Source of the DNA: Actinomycetota bacterium | GTDB taxonomy: Bacteria; Actinomycetota; Nitriliruptoria; Nitriliruptorales; JAHWKO01 | Direction: 5' to 3' | DNA length: 64,000 bases | Assembly: GCA_019347675.1 (NCBI GenBank) | Contig: JAHWKW010000016.1 | Coordinates: forward strand, 18,494 to 82,493 | Part shown: piece after piece, positions 16,548 through 25,785 of the stretch | How positions within the stretch are numbered: the first letter of the stretch is position 1 | How the letters are laid out: each line of letters starts with the position of its first letter | The notes under the pieces: generated by a model | The model's database searches: none | Told to the model about the DNA's origin: nothing | The model's input: the letters and a program-made list of their open reading frames with translations, nothing else | Position numbers and translations under genes: made by a program

Positions 16548-16574
16548 CGCACATGCGCTTACCGAAAGTTCTCT

Positions 16575-17216
16575 CTACCAGGGTCGTTTGCTGCTGCGCT
16601 GGACGATGTAGGCAGCCACCTGCGTCCGGTTGCGCATCCCGAGCTTGGACAGGATGTTCGACACGTAGTTGCGGACGGTCTTCTCGGCCAGGAACAGCTG
16701 TTCGGCGATCTCCCGGTTCGTGCGGCCCTCGGCGATGAGGCCCAGGATCTCTCGCTCGCGGGGAGTCAGATCCCCCAACAGCTCGTCCTCCGGGGGCAGG
16801 TACGGCGTCTGTGCCTCCAGGACTTGGACGGTCTCGGACGAGATCAGCGACTCGCCGGCCGCCACCCGGCGCAGCGACTCCACCAGCTGGGCCTTCGGCA
16901 CGTCCTTGAGCAGGAACCCCTGCGCCCCAGCCATCGCCGACTGGTAGAGGGCATGGTGATCGGCGAACGACGTGAGTATCACACACCGGGTTCCGACGAC
17001 GCGCGACCGCACCTCGCGGATGAGCTCAACGCCGTTACCGCCAGGCAGCCGTACGTCGACCAGCGCGATGTCGGGCGTGTGATGCTCGATGCCGCGAAGC
17101 GCGCTGGGAACGTCGCCGGCCTCCCCGACGACGGTGAAATCGCTCGCATCCTCCAACGTCGTCCGGATGCCGGCCCGAAGAAGGGCGTGGTCGTCGACGA
17201 GGAAGACGGTGGTCAC
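16575..17216 (-). CDS. NarL/DevR-type response regulator
   Basis: A 213-residue two-domain regulator. The receiver has Asp8/Asp9 (FLVDDHALL), phosphoacceptor Asp54 in LVDVRLPGGNG and the Lys in FLLKDVPK. The C-terminal LuxR-type HTH reads LTPREREILGLIAEGRTNREIAEQLFLAEKTVRNYVSNILSKLG in overlapping pieces and resembles DevR/DosR. GTG 17216 places the receiver at the N-terminus as in the family; the frame is open to 17351 but the extra 45 residues do not look like a domain. All canonical receiver residues are intact, unlike the LuxR-type proteins near 44 and 56 kb. Confidence 0.9.
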   Translation of the reverse strand: MTTVFLVDDHALLRAGIRTTLEDASDFTVVGEAGDVPSALRGIEHHTPDIALVDVRLPGGNGVELIREVRSRVVGTRCVILTSFADHHALYQSAMAGAQGFLLKDVPKAQLVESLRRVAAGESLISSETVQVLEAQTPYLPPEDELLGDLTPREREILGLIAEGRTNREIAEQLFLAEKTVRNYVSNILSKLGMRNRTQVAAYIVQRSSKRPW

Positions 17217-17450
17217 GGCGGAACCTGCACTGGAACACACCTCGACTTCCAACGACGCGCGTGGCAACGAAACTACCGACCCGCTCGCCACCGACCGGGA
17301 ACGACGGCCTCGCGCGAGGACGCCCTCGTACAGGCGTTCGGTCACGGCCACCTACATCGCTCAGCACGCGAACCAGGGCCACTGCGGGACGCGCTACCTG
17401 GCGGGTCGAGGAGGCCAGATGAGCCGCGGAGCGGAGGGATCTCTCCCTTG

Positions 17451-17909
17451 CTACCCGCCATCGGGAGGATTCGCACCCGAAGCCTCCGGCCGCGCCGATG
17501 CGCGATCGGGCCCCCAGACGGTCCAGGAGCCCGCGGTGAGGCCGACCGCTGCGGTTCCCGCCAGCTTCCACGCGTCGGTGACGGTCCCCGCGGGTGGGGC
17601 AGCAGCGGCATCGACGGTGCGTCCGTCATGTGCTTCGACGCGCGGCCCAGAATCCGGCCGTGGCGCGGGTTCTCGGCCAGCGGGACGCTGGCGCGCCCCC
17701 GCCAGGTCCGTCCGGTCCGACCGGTCGTCACGGGACCCCGGCGGAGGGCTGACGACGGCCTGCGGCAGGGCGACGTGCAGCTTGACGACCGCCGGTGCCG
17801 CCCAGACGAGCGTGGTGGTGGCGGCGCCTGCCAGGAACCTCCGGCGGGTGACGCGCCGGGAGGGCCCGGTAGGTGGCGGCCGGAAGGTGGCAGAACGGGT
17901 CTCGTCCAT
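17451..17909 (-). CDS. Small Tat-signal exported protein
   Basis: A 152-residue product with a twin-arginine signal at residues 21-43 (TRRRFLAGAATTTLVWAAPAV), closely like the one on the Cys-rich protein at 46.9 kb. The mature part is Pro/Arg/Asp-rich and low in predicted structure, and ends with PPAGT, a 19-residue hydrophobic stretch and a short charged tail. That layout recalls a C-terminal membrane anchor or sortase-type signal, but no LPXTG is present. There are no Cys residues. The function is unknown. A GGACA-N2-TGTCC palindrome lies 38 bases upstream, in the gap shared with a divergent glycosyltransferase gene. Confidence 0.65.
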   Translation of the reverse strand: MDETRSATFRPPPTGPSRRVTRRRFLAGAATTTLVWAAPAVVKLHVALPQAVVSPPPGSRDDRSDRTDLAGARQRPAGREPAPRPDSGPRVEAHDGRTVDAAAAPPAGTVTDAWKLAGTAAVGLTAGSWTVWGPDRASARPEASGANPPDGG

Positions 17910-17946
17910 CTCCCGCAGCCTTCACACGAAGGAGACGTACCACCAG

Positions 17947-17958
17947 GGACATCTGTCC
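17947..17958. promoter_or_regulatory. Palindromic operator candidate GGACA-TC-TGTCC
   Basis: A perfect inverted repeat with a two-base centre, within the divergent intergenic region of the Tat-signal gene (38 bases upstream of its start) and the GT39-like gene (115 bases upstream). The same 10 fixed bases recur at 43958 and 59165. A dimeric regulator is the likely ligand, but which one is unknown. Confidence 0.5.
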
Positions 17959-18073
17959 GTACCGTGGGTGTCTCGAAACGACCCGGTGCGGGTCGAACGT
18001 CCCTATCCGGACCTCACGCCGAGAGGGAATCTCCGGGGGTGAGACGGAGTACCGGGCACTGCAGGCAACGTTG

Positions 18074-19426
18074 ATGCCGACCGGGTCGCGCGGGTCGTCG
18101 CCGCGAACGGCGCTCACAGCGGTGCTGGTCGTCGCCGGTGCGGTCCGCCTCGGCTTCTGGGCGCTGGGCCTGGGTGACCCCTCCGAGTTCGTGGCCGTGG
18201 ACTCCGAGGGCTACCTGGCGCTGGCCAACCGTCTGGGTACGGCCTACTGGGGTGACGCCACCGGCGATCTCTTCACGCTCGGGCTCGTCCGACCTCCCGG
18301 CTACCCCGTCCTGCTGGCGTCGCTGTCGGCCTTCGGCGGGTCGATCGGGTTCCTGGCGTTCGCGCACGTGCTGCTGGGTGTCGGCGTGGTTTGGGCGACC
18401 TACCTGCTGGGAAGGTCGATGTTCGACCTGCGTGTCGGGCTCGTAGCCGCCGCCATCGTCGCGTTGGAGCCGGCGTCGGTCGTGCACTCCAGCCTCCTGC
18501 TGACCGAGGTGCCGTTCACGCTGCTCCTGGTCGTCGGTGCCCTGTTCGTCTGGAAGGGGCAGCGAGACGCGAACATGCTACGATCGGCGGTCGGCGGCGG
18601 GATGCTGGGCCTGGCGACGCTCGTGAGACCGGTGACCGTGTACCTGCCCTTGGTCCTGTTTCCGAGCCTGTATCTCCTCGCGCGCACGCCCCACCGGCGG
18701 CAGGGCGTGCTCACCGCGGCCGTGGTCGCCGTCGCGTTCGCGACCCCCGTTGGTGGCTGGATGGTCCGGAACACCGCGGTCGCCGAAGTTGCCGTGATCA
18801 GCACCATCGAGAGCACCAATCTGCTGTACTACCGGGCGGCGTCCGCGGTGGCGGAGGAGGACGGCCGATCGCTGGCCGAGGTTCGTGACGGGTACTTGTC
18901 GACCGTGGCGGAACGCCTGGGCGCCTCGCCCTCCCCGGCCAGCCGTCACCGGCTTGAGCGCTCCATCGCGGTGCGTGAGCTGCTGGCGCATCCGGTCGGG
19001 ACGCTGACCATGAGCACGAAGGGTGCAGGGCGGCTCCTGCTGGGCCCGAGCCGCGCTCCGGTGGCTCAACGCTTCGACGTCGGCTACGACCACCCGGCCG
19101 TACGGCTGTTCACGTACGCGACGGTGGCCCTGCTCGTCATGCTCTACCTGCTCGCTCTCCTGGGAACCGCCGGAAGTGCCAGGGTCGGGCCGCGGGCTGC
19201 GATCGCCTTCCTGGTCCTCCTCGCCGGCTACGTCATCGTGATCAGCGCGGGCGGCGAGGCCTACAGCCGCTTCCGCGTCCCGGCTGTGCCTTTCGTCGCG
19301 CTCCTCGGCGGGTACGCGGCGTGCCACGTCGTGGCCCCCAGGTTCGTGGCCGTCCGTCGACCGGGGTCGCGTCTGGCTTTCGCCGCGCCCCGCGCCATGT
19401 ACAGGATCCATCGAACGAAGGAGTGA
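18074..19426 (+). CDS. GT39/PMT-type polytopic glycosyltransferase
   Basis: A 450-residue integral membrane protein with about ten to twelve predicted helices. The first external loop has the acidic motif VAVDSEGYLALA, followed by LVRPPGYPVLLA, the layout of C-type fold glycosyltransferases that use polyprenyl-phosphate sugars (GT39/ArnT/PMT-like). Such enzymes add sugars to lipid-linked glycans or proteins on the outer face of the membrane. ATG 18074 is the first good start; no strong Shine-Dalgarno is visible. It is followed after five bases by a GT2 enzyme that could supply the polyprenyl-phosphate sugar, making a plausible two-gene operon. The exact donor and acceptor are unknown. Confidence 0.8.
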   Translation: MPTGSRGSSPRTALTAVLVVAGAVRLGFWALGLGDPSEFVAVDSEGYLALANRLGTAYWGDATGDLFTLGLVRPPGYPVLLASLSAFGGSIGFLAFAHVLLGVGVVWATYLLGRSMFDLRVGLVAAAIVALEPASVVHSSLLLTEVPFTLLLVVGALFVWKGQRDANMLRSAVGGGMLGLATLVRPVTVYLPLVLFPSLYLLARTPHRRQGVLTAAVVAVAFATPVGGWMVRNTAVAEVAVISTIESTNLLYYRAASAVAEEDGRSLAEVRDGYLSTVAERLGASPSPASRHRLERSIAVRELLAHPVGTLTMSTKGAGRLLLGPSRAPVAQRFDVGYDHPAVRLFTYATVALLVMLYLLALLGTAGSARVGPRAAIAFLVLLAGYVIVISAGGEAYSRFRVPAVPFVALLGGYAACHVVAPRFVAVRRPGSRLAFAAPRAMYRIHRTKE

Positions 19427-19431
19427 CAGCG

Positions 19432-20124
19432 ATGCTCAGTCTCGTGATGCCGGTGTACAACGAGGGGGCCACGCTCGCGTCGGTGCTGAAAGCCCTCGGC
19501 GATGTGGAGTTCCCCATGCCGTGGGAGCTCATCATCGTCGACGACGGTTCGACGGACGGAGCCGTCCAGCGCATCGACCGGGGTTGGCTGCCCACGGCCG
19601 AGCACCTCACGGTGGTGTCCGCGACCACGAACCGCGGTAAGGGGGCCGCCCTGCGCAAGGGCTTCTCGCTCGCCCGCGGCGACATCCTCGGTGTCCAGGA
19701 CGCAGACCTCGAGTACGACCCCCAGCAGATTCCGGCCCTCGTTCGTCCGATCCTCGACCGCCGAGCCGACGTGGTGTTCGGGACGCGGCAGTTCGCGGCG
19801 CACGCGTCGTACTCGTACTGGTACGTGGTCGGTAACCGGATCATCAGCACGTGCGCGTCGATCCTGTTCAACCGGTACGTGACCGACGTCTACACCTGCT
19901 ACAAGTTCTTCACCCGCGGACGCTATGAGCAGCTGCGCCTCACCGCGTCCGGCTTCGAGATCGAGGCCGAGCTGACCGCAGGCCTGCTGCGCAACGGGGC
20001 GCGGGTCTACGAGGTGCCCATCGCCTACGCGGCGCGCAGCCGCGAAGACGGCAAGAAGATCCGGGCCGTCGACGGGGTACGGGGGCTGGTCCAGTTGGCC
20101 CGTGTCCGTGTGACGGGTCGATGA
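19432..20124 (+). CDS. GT2 polyprenyl-phosphate glycosyltransferase (DPM1-like)
   Basis: A 230-residue GT-A fold enzyme: MPVYNEGATL, the nucleotide-binding VDDGSTDG, RGKGAALRKG, and the DXD-like QDADLEYDP with the product-side FGTR motif. It lacks the C-terminal membrane helices found in GtrB-type proteins, so it resembles soluble dolichol-phosphate mannosyl synthases. The likely role is transfer of a sugar from a nucleotide to polyprenyl phosphate for the adjacent GT39-like protein. GAAGGAG lies eight bases upstream of ATG 19432. Confidence 0.88.
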   Translation: MLSLVMPVYNEGATLASVLKALGDVEFPMPWELIIVDDGSTDGAVQRIDRGWLPTAEHLTVVSATTNRGKGAALRKGFSLARGDILGVQDADLEYDPQQIPALVRPILDRRADVVFGTRQFAAHASYSYWYVVGNRIISTCASILFNRYVTDVYTCYKFFTRGRYEQLRLTASGFEIEAELTAGLLRNGARVYEVPIAYAARSREDGKKIRAVDGVRGLVQLARVRVTGR

Positions 20125-20203
20125 CGTCGTGCGGCGATCTGCAACCTCTTCGCGACGATGCGTCGCAGTACCATGGAGACCGCCGTGAGCGGATGGGCCG
20201 GGG

Positions 20204-23200
20204 ATGGGTCGGCGAGCGGACCGGTTAGGGGCCCATGCGCTGACGCTCGCGGTCGTCGCGTCGCTGGCGACCGCCACCGGGTCGGGCTCCGCGAGGGCGG
20301 ATACGGTCAGCTACCGGGTGAACGCGGGTGGTCCCGTGCTGTCGACCGAGCCGGCGTGGGAGGCCGACACGGCCGCCTCCCCCTCCCCGTACGTGAACGC
20401 CGCGGAGACGGGCAACCGGACCTTCTCGACGACGACGGCGATCGACCTGTCGCACCCGTCGGTGCCGCCGGGAACGCCGCAGGCGCTGTTCCAGGCCGAA
20501 CGGTGGGATCCGGTCGAGGCTCCCGAGATGCAGTGGGACTTCCCGGTGGTGGCCGGCAGCTACGAGGTCCGCCTGTACTTCGCCGAGATCTACTCGGGCG
20601 CGCAGGCCGTGGGCGCGCGGGTGTTCGACGTGACCGTCGAGGGCACCGTGGTGCTGGACGACTACGACGTGTTCGCCGATGTAGGCGGCTACGCCGCGGT
20701 GGTGAAGTCGTTCGTCGTGTCGGCGGACAGCAACCTGGACGTCGATCTGGGCCACGTGGTCGAGAACCCCGCCATCAAGGGCATCGAGATCCTGCCGGCC
20801 GAGCGCCCGAACGAGCTGGGGGCGTCCCCGGCCAGCGTGGAGGTCGGACAGGTCCCGGTCGGTGCGTCGGCATCCGCGGACGTGACGCTGACCAACCTCG
20901 GGACGTCCGGCGACCCCGAGATCGTCGTGGACGCCACGGACATCACCGGCACCCACGCCGCGGACTTCGTCGACGACTTCGACGACAGCGGCCAGGTCAC
21001 GCTCGCCCCCGGGGCCTCCACCACCCTGACCGTGACCTTCACGCCCACCGACGTGGGCGACCGCTCGGCCACCCTGGAGGTGCACCACTCGGGCCTGAAC
21101 ACGCCGCTCGCCGTGCCCTTGACGGGTGAGGGCACCGGTGCCGGGACGTGGGAGGCGCGCGCCCCCAGCGGGCTGGCGCGCCAGGAGGTCTCCTACGTGC
21201 AGGTGGGCGGCCGGTTCTACCTGGCCGGGGGTGGCACCGCCCACCAGGCCTACGACCCCGCCACCGATTCGTGGTCGGACCTCGCGCCGCTCCCCGCCGA
21301 CATCGACCACATCCAAGGCGTCACGGTCGCAGGTCTCGTCTACTACGTGGGCGGTCTCGCCGGCTGGCCCGGACCCCACGTGAACACCGTCCACGTCTAC
21401 GACCCGGCGACCGACTCGTTCAGCCAGGCCACTCCGATGCCCGAGGGACGCGGACGTGGCGCCGGCGGCGTCGCCGTCCACGACGGGAAGATCTACTACG
21501 CGGGCGGTCTGCACGACGGCGTCGCCGTCCCGTGGTTCGACGTCTACGACCCGGCCGCCGGCACCTGGACGGCCCTGCCCGACATGCCCCGGGCGCGCGA
21601 CCACTTCCACGCCGCGGTGATGAACGGGACTTTCTACGCGATCGGTGGTCGCGACACCGCCATCGACGCCACCACGGCCGCCAACGACGCGTACGCGATC
21701 GCTACCAGAAACTGGTCGACCGACCTCGCGCCTCTGCCCACCGCCCGTGGCGGGTTCGGCGCCGCCGTCCTCGGCACCGAGATCCTCGTCATCGGCGGGG
21801 AGGGCGGAGGCCGGACCCACGACACGGTGGAGGCCTACGACACCGGCACGGACTCGTGGCGGACGCTGCCTCCGATGCCCACCCCCCGCCACGGGATCCA
21901 GGCCGCGGAGTGCAACGGCGCGATCTACGTCGCCGCAGGCGGGACCGTCCAGGGCGGCAGCGGCCCGAGCGACGTCCACGAGATGTTCCTCCCATCCGGC
22001 GCCACCCCGTGCGCCACCGCGACCGTCGGCTTCGGCAAGAGCCTCCTCGCGGGCGCGACCTCCCCCAGACCCACGTCGCTGCAGTTCGGACCGGACGGGC
22101 GGCTGTACGTGGCGCACTTCAACGGCACGATCGCGGCGCACACGGTCGTCCGCAACGGCCCCAACGACTACGCGGCGACCGCCACCGAGACGATCGGGCT
22201 TGTCAACGACATCCCCAACCACGACGACGACGGCACGCCCAACACCAGCATCACCAAACGGCTCATCACCGGGATGCTCGTCACGGGGAGCGCCGCGAAC
22301 CCGGTGATCCACGTGGCTTCCAGCGATCCGAGGATCGGCGGTGGCGGGTCCACCGACAACGACCTCAACCTCGACACGAACTCCAGTATGATCTCCCGCC
22401 TGACGTGGGACGGGACGGCCTGGAACCGGCTCGACCTGGTGCGCGGGTTGCCCCGGTCCGAAGAGAACCACGCCACCAACGGGATGGTCCTCGACCCGGC
22501 CACCAACACCCTGTTCGTGGCGCAGGGCGGGAACACCAACCAGGGCGCGCCGTCCAACAACTTCGCCTACCTCCCAGAGTTCGCCCTGTCGGCCGCCATC
22601 CTGTCCGTCGACCTCGACGCGGTCGGGAACACCACGTACGACCTGCCCACGCTGGACGACGAGGACCGACTCGGCGATCCCGACATCAACGATCCCTTCG
22701 GCGGCAACGACGGCAAGAACCAAGCGAAGCTCGTCGCCTCCGGCCCCGTACAGGTCTTCGCCCCGGGTTTCCGCAACCCGTACGACCTGGTGATCACCAC
22801 GCAAGGTCTGATGTACACGGTCGACAACGGAGCCAACGGGGGGTGGGGCGATATCCCCGTCAACGAAGGCCCCGGGGGCACCTGCACCAACGACGTGAAC
22901 GAGCCGGGCACGACCGACCCGGACAGCCTCCACCTGATCACCGGCTCGGGCTACTACGGCGGGCACCCCAACCCGACGCGTGGCAACACCGCCAACACCT
23001 TCAACGCCTCCAACCCACAGTCGCCCGTCGCCGCCGACAACGCGATCGAATGCGACTACCGCGCACCAGGCGGCACGGACAGCACTGCCCTGACGACGTT
23101 CGACTCGTCGACGAACGGGATCAGCGAGTACACGGCGAGCAACTTCGGCGGCGCGATGGCCGGCGACCTGCTCGCAGCGGGATGGAACGCCAACGCCATC

Positions 23201-24610
23201 TACCGGATCGTCCTGGACAACACCGGCACGGTGGTCGAGTCCAACGACACCCTGTTCAGCAGCGTGGGCTCGAAACCGCTCGACGTCATCGCGCTCGGTG
23301 ACAGCGGACCGTTCCCGGGCACGATCTGGGCCACCGACTTCGGTGCCGATGCCATCGTCGCGTTCGAGCCCGACGACTTCGACGGCGGTGGGTCGACCTG
23401 CACGGGGGCCGATGACCCGACGGTCGACGAGGACGGCGACGGCTACGACAACGCCGACGAGATCGACAACGGGACCGATCCGTGCTCCGCGGCGGACGTG
23501 CCCCCGGACTGGGACGGCGACCTCACCTCCGACCTCAACGACCCGGACGACGACGACGACGGCCAACCCGACACGAGCGACCCGTTCGCCCTGGATCCGG
23601 ACAACGGCATAACAACCAACCTGCCGGTCAGCTACACATGGGAGAACGACGCCCCCGACCCGGGCGGGATCCTCAACCTCGGGTTCACCGGGCTGATGAC
23701 CAACGGCACCTCCGACTACACGTCGCTCTACGACGAAACGAAGATGACGGCCGGAGGCGCCGCCGGGGTACTCACCGTCGATGAGGTCTCCGAGGGCGAC
23801 GCGCTCGGAAGTGCGAACACTCAGCACTACGCCTTCCAGTTCGGGGTCGACCCCCTCGGATCGGGCCCCTTCACGGTGCGCACGCGGATCCTCGCTCCCT
23901 TCGCGGGCATGGTCCCCGAGGACTTCCAGTCGATGGGCCTGGTCGCCGGGAGCGGGGGCCAGGACGACTACGTCAAGATCGTGACATCGGCCAACGGCGG
24001 CTCGGGTGGTGTGGAGTTCCTCAAGGAGGTCGCTGGCACGGTCACGACCCGGCCCGCGGCCGAGGTGACCTTGCCCGGTCCCGACGCCGTGGACCTGTAC
24101 CTGCGGATCGATCCCGACGCCGGAACCGTGCAGCCCAGCTACGCCGTCACGATCGACGGTGCGACCGGGCCCCGGACGGAGCTCGGAGGACCAGAAGCGG
24201 TGCCCGCCGGATGGTTCGACGGGACGTCGGCCCTGGCCATCGGCATCATCTCGACCTCCGCCGGTCCGAGCCCCGAGTTCGCGGCCACCTGGGATCTGGT
24301 CGAAGCCATCCCCGATCCCCCCACCCTCACCGTCACGTCCATCTCGCCGGACACCGTCCCGGCCGGCTGGACGGGTGAGGTGACGATCTCGGGGACCGGT
24401 TTCGAGCCGGGCGCGACCGTGCACTTCGAGAACGGCTCGGGACCGACACCACAGGCCACCGACGTCGCGGTCGTCAACGGCGGCACGATCACCGCCACCG
24501 TCGTCATCAAATCCGGGGGACCACGTCGCGACCGGCTCTGGGACGTGGTGGTCACCGCCCCCGACGGCGCCACGGCGCGTCTGGTCGATGGCTTCACGGT
24601 GCTGAGCTGA
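20204..24610 (+). CDS. Giant secreted multidomain protein (malectin, Kelch, propeller, Ca-binding, TIG)
   Basis: A 1468-residue exported protein. In order: signal peptide (1-32); malectin-like carbohydrate-binding domain (about 36-205); an immunoglobulin-like choice-of-anchor D/ASPM-type domain (207-310); Kelch propeller repeats (about 315-605, repeated DPATDSW and YYVGG); a second six-bladed propeller like sugar dehydrogenase/NHL types (about 610-1075, FRNPYDLV, DNGANGGWGD); thrombospondin type 3-like calcium repeats (DEDGDGYDNADE, 1085-1145); a concanavalin-like domain (about 1150-1380); and a terminal IPT/TIG domain. No membrane anchor or sortase signal is seen. A matrix or adhesion role within the polysaccharide locus is inferred. 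A long frame on the opposite strand (20225-24424) is a compositional shadow. Confidence 0.88.
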   Translation: MGRRADRLGAHALTLAVVASLATATGSGSARADTVSYRVNAGGPVLSTEPAWEADTAASPSPYVNAAETGNRTFSTTTAIDLSHPSVPPGTPQALFQAERWDPVEAPEMQWDFPVVAGSYEVRLYFAEIYSGAQAVGARVFDVTVEGTVVLDDYDVFADVGGYAAVVKSFVVSADSNLDVDLGHVVENPAIKGIEILPAERPNELGASPASVEVGQVPVGASASADVTLTNLGTSGDPEIVVDATDITGTHAADFVDDFDDSGQVTLAPGASTTLTVTFTPTDVGDRSATLEVHHSGLNTPLAVPLTGEGTGAGTWEARAPSGLARQEVSYVQVGGRFYLAGGGTAHQAYDPATDSWSDLAPLPADIDHIQGVTVAGLVYYVGGLAGWPGPHVNTVHVYDPATDSFSQATPMPEGRGRGAGGVAVHDGKIYYAGGLHDGVAVPWFDVYDPAAGTWTALPDMPRARDHFHAAVMNGTFYAIGGRDTAIDATTAANDAYAIATRNWSTDLAPLPTARGGFGAAVLGTEILVIGGEGGGRTHDTVEAYDTGTDSWRTLPPMPTPRHGIQAAECNGAIYVAAGGTVQGGSGPSDVHEMFLPSGATPCATATVGFGKSLLAGATSPRPTSLQFGPDGRLYVAHFNGTIAAHTVVRNGPNDYAATATETIGLVNDIPNHDDDGTPNTSITKRLITGMLVTGSAANPVIHVASSDPRIGGGGSTDNDLNLDTNSSMISRLTWDGTAWNRLDLVRGLPRSEENHATNGMVLDPATNTLFVAQGGNTNQGAPSNNFAYLPEFALSAAILSVDLDAVGNTTYDLPTLDDEDRLGDPDINDPFGGNDGKNQAKLVASGPVQVFAPGFRNPYDLVITTQGLMYTVDNGANGGWGDIPVNEGPGGTCTNDVNEPGTTDPDSLHLITGSGYYGGHPNPTRGNTANTFNASNPQSPVAADNAIECDYRAPGGTDSTALTTFDSSTNGISEYTASNFGGAMAGDLLAAGWNANAIYRIVLDNTGTVVESNDTLFSSVGSKPLDVIALGDSGPFPGTIWATDFGADAIVAFEPDDFDGGGSTCTGADDPTVDEDGDGYDNADEIDNGTDPCSAADVPPDWDGDLTSDLNDPDDDDDGQPDTSDPFALDPDNGITTNLPVSYTWENDAPDPGGILNLGFTGLMTNGTSDYTSLYDETKMTAGGAAGVLTVDEVSEGDALGSANTQHYAFQFGVDPLGSGPFTVRTRILAPFAGMVPEDFQSMGLVAGSGGQDDYVKIVTSANGGSGGVEFLKEVAGTVTTRPAAEVTLPGPDAVDLYLRIDPDAGTVQPSYAVTIDGATGPRTELGGPEAVPAGWFDGTSALAIGIISTSAGPSPEFAATWDLVEAIPDPPTLTVTSISPDTVPAGWTGEVTISGTGFEPGATVHFENGSGPTPQATDVAVVNGGTITATVVIKSGGPRRDRLWDVVVTAPDGATARLVDGFTVLS

Positions 24611-24630
24611 ACCCGCAGCCCTAGGACCCG

Positions 24631-25785
24631 TCAGGTGCGGCAGGATCGCCGTCCGCGTCGTCTGGCGAGAACGCGCTCGTAGATGCGCTCCGTCTCCGCC
24701 ACGGTCCGACGGATGTCGAACCGTCCGGCCGCCTCTCTCGCTGTGCCCGACATCCGCGCACGGAGTTCAGGATCGCGCACCAGGCGCTCGATCCGATCGG
24801 CCAGGAGATCCGGCCGGTGCGGAGGAACGACGAACCCCACCTCCCCCTCAGTGACGGCGGAAGGGATACCGCCCACGTCCGTCGCGACCGTGGGCACTCC
24901 CACGGCCAACGCCTCCATCACCGCCAGGGGGAAGCCCTCCTGGTACGAGGACAGTGCGAAGACGTCGCATGCGGCGGTCACCGAGACCGCATCGTCGCGG
25001 TAGCCGAGGAAGCGGAAGCGGTCGCCGAGACCGAGTCGCGCGTGCCGCGCCCGCAGCCGTTGCTCCTCGGGGCCATAACCGATCGCCAGGAACCGCACCT
25101 GCGGGTTGCGCTGGAGCACCTGTGCGGCTGCCTCCAGCAGAGTCGGGTAGTCCTTCTCGGGCTTCAGGTTCGCGACCGTCGCGACCACCACCTCCTCGTC
25201 GGACAGACCGAGTTGCGCCCGCCGCGCATCCCTTTGAGCGCGCAGGTGCTTCATCTCGTACAGGGGGATGCCCTGGACGACCACCTCCAGCTGGGAGGCG
25301 AACCGTTCCGGGAAGGAGCCTCGCACACCTTCCGACACTGCCACGTGGGCGTCCTCCAGTCGGAAGGTGAGAGCGTTCAGGAACCGGGTCGCAGCCCGGT
25401 AGTTGTCCCAGACGCTGTGCTCGGTCGTGACCAGAGCGGGTCGTGCACCTCGCAAGGCGGTCCGGAGAGCCAGACGGGCGCCTCCGGCGACGAGCGGCGA
25501 GTGCGCGTGCACGACGTCGTAGTCGCGGGTACGGACGAGGTCGACCAGCCGGGGCATCCACCGCAGGTCGAGGCTGTGCCGGGCGCCGAGATCGTGGACC
25601 GGGACACCGGCTTCCTCGAGATCAGACCGCAGGGTATGGAGCCGGCTCATCGTGTGGGCCGCCTCGTAGCGGAAGGACTCATCCAGATCCCCGTGCGAGG
25701 CCATCGACACCAGCAGCGTCTCCGCGCCACCGACCTCCAAACCCTTTATCAACCACAGGATTCGGCGACCGCCCTTCCTACCCAC
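24631..25785 (-). CDS. GT4 family glycosyltransferase
   Basis: A 384-residue GT-B enzyme. The N-terminal acceptor domain begins RILWLIKGLEVGGAE, the C-terminal donor domain has VANLKPEKDY, GYGPEEQRLR and the EX7E motif in YQEGFPLAVMEA. GTG 25785 has GGGAGGGG about six bases upstream. Retaining GT4 enzymes add a hexose or related sugar to the growing repeat unit from the cytoplasmic side. It converges on the giant secreted protein gene with 20 bases between stops. Confidence 0.92.
   Translation of the reverse strand: MGRKGGRRILWLIKGLEVGGAETLLVSMASHGDLDESFRYEAAHTMSRLHTLRSDLEEAGVPVHDLGARHSLDLRWMPRLVDLVRTRDYDVVHAHSPLVAGGARLALRTALRGARPALVTTEHSVWDNYRAATRFLNALTFRLEDAHVAVSEGVRGSFPERFASQLEVVVQGIPLYEMKHLRAQRDARRAQLGLSDEEVVVATVANLKPEKDYPTLLEAAAQVLQRNPQVRFLAIGYGPEEQRLRARHARLGLGDRFRFLGYRDDAVSVTAACDVFALSSYQEGFPLAVMEALAVGVPTVATDVGGIPSAVTEGEVGFVVPPHRPDLLADRIERLVRDPELRARMSGTAREAAGRFDIRRTVAETERIYERVLARRRGRRSCRT

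Noticed and set aside
17217..17351. N-terminal extension of the NarL-type regulator
   Set aside because: The receiver begins directly at GTG 17216, and the extra residues carry no domain.
20225..24424. A 1399-codon open frame on the minus strand opposite the giant secreted protein
   Set aside because: It is Arg/Gly/His-rich without domains and mirrors the codon pattern of the real gene; in such GC-rich DNA stops are rare on the antisense strand.
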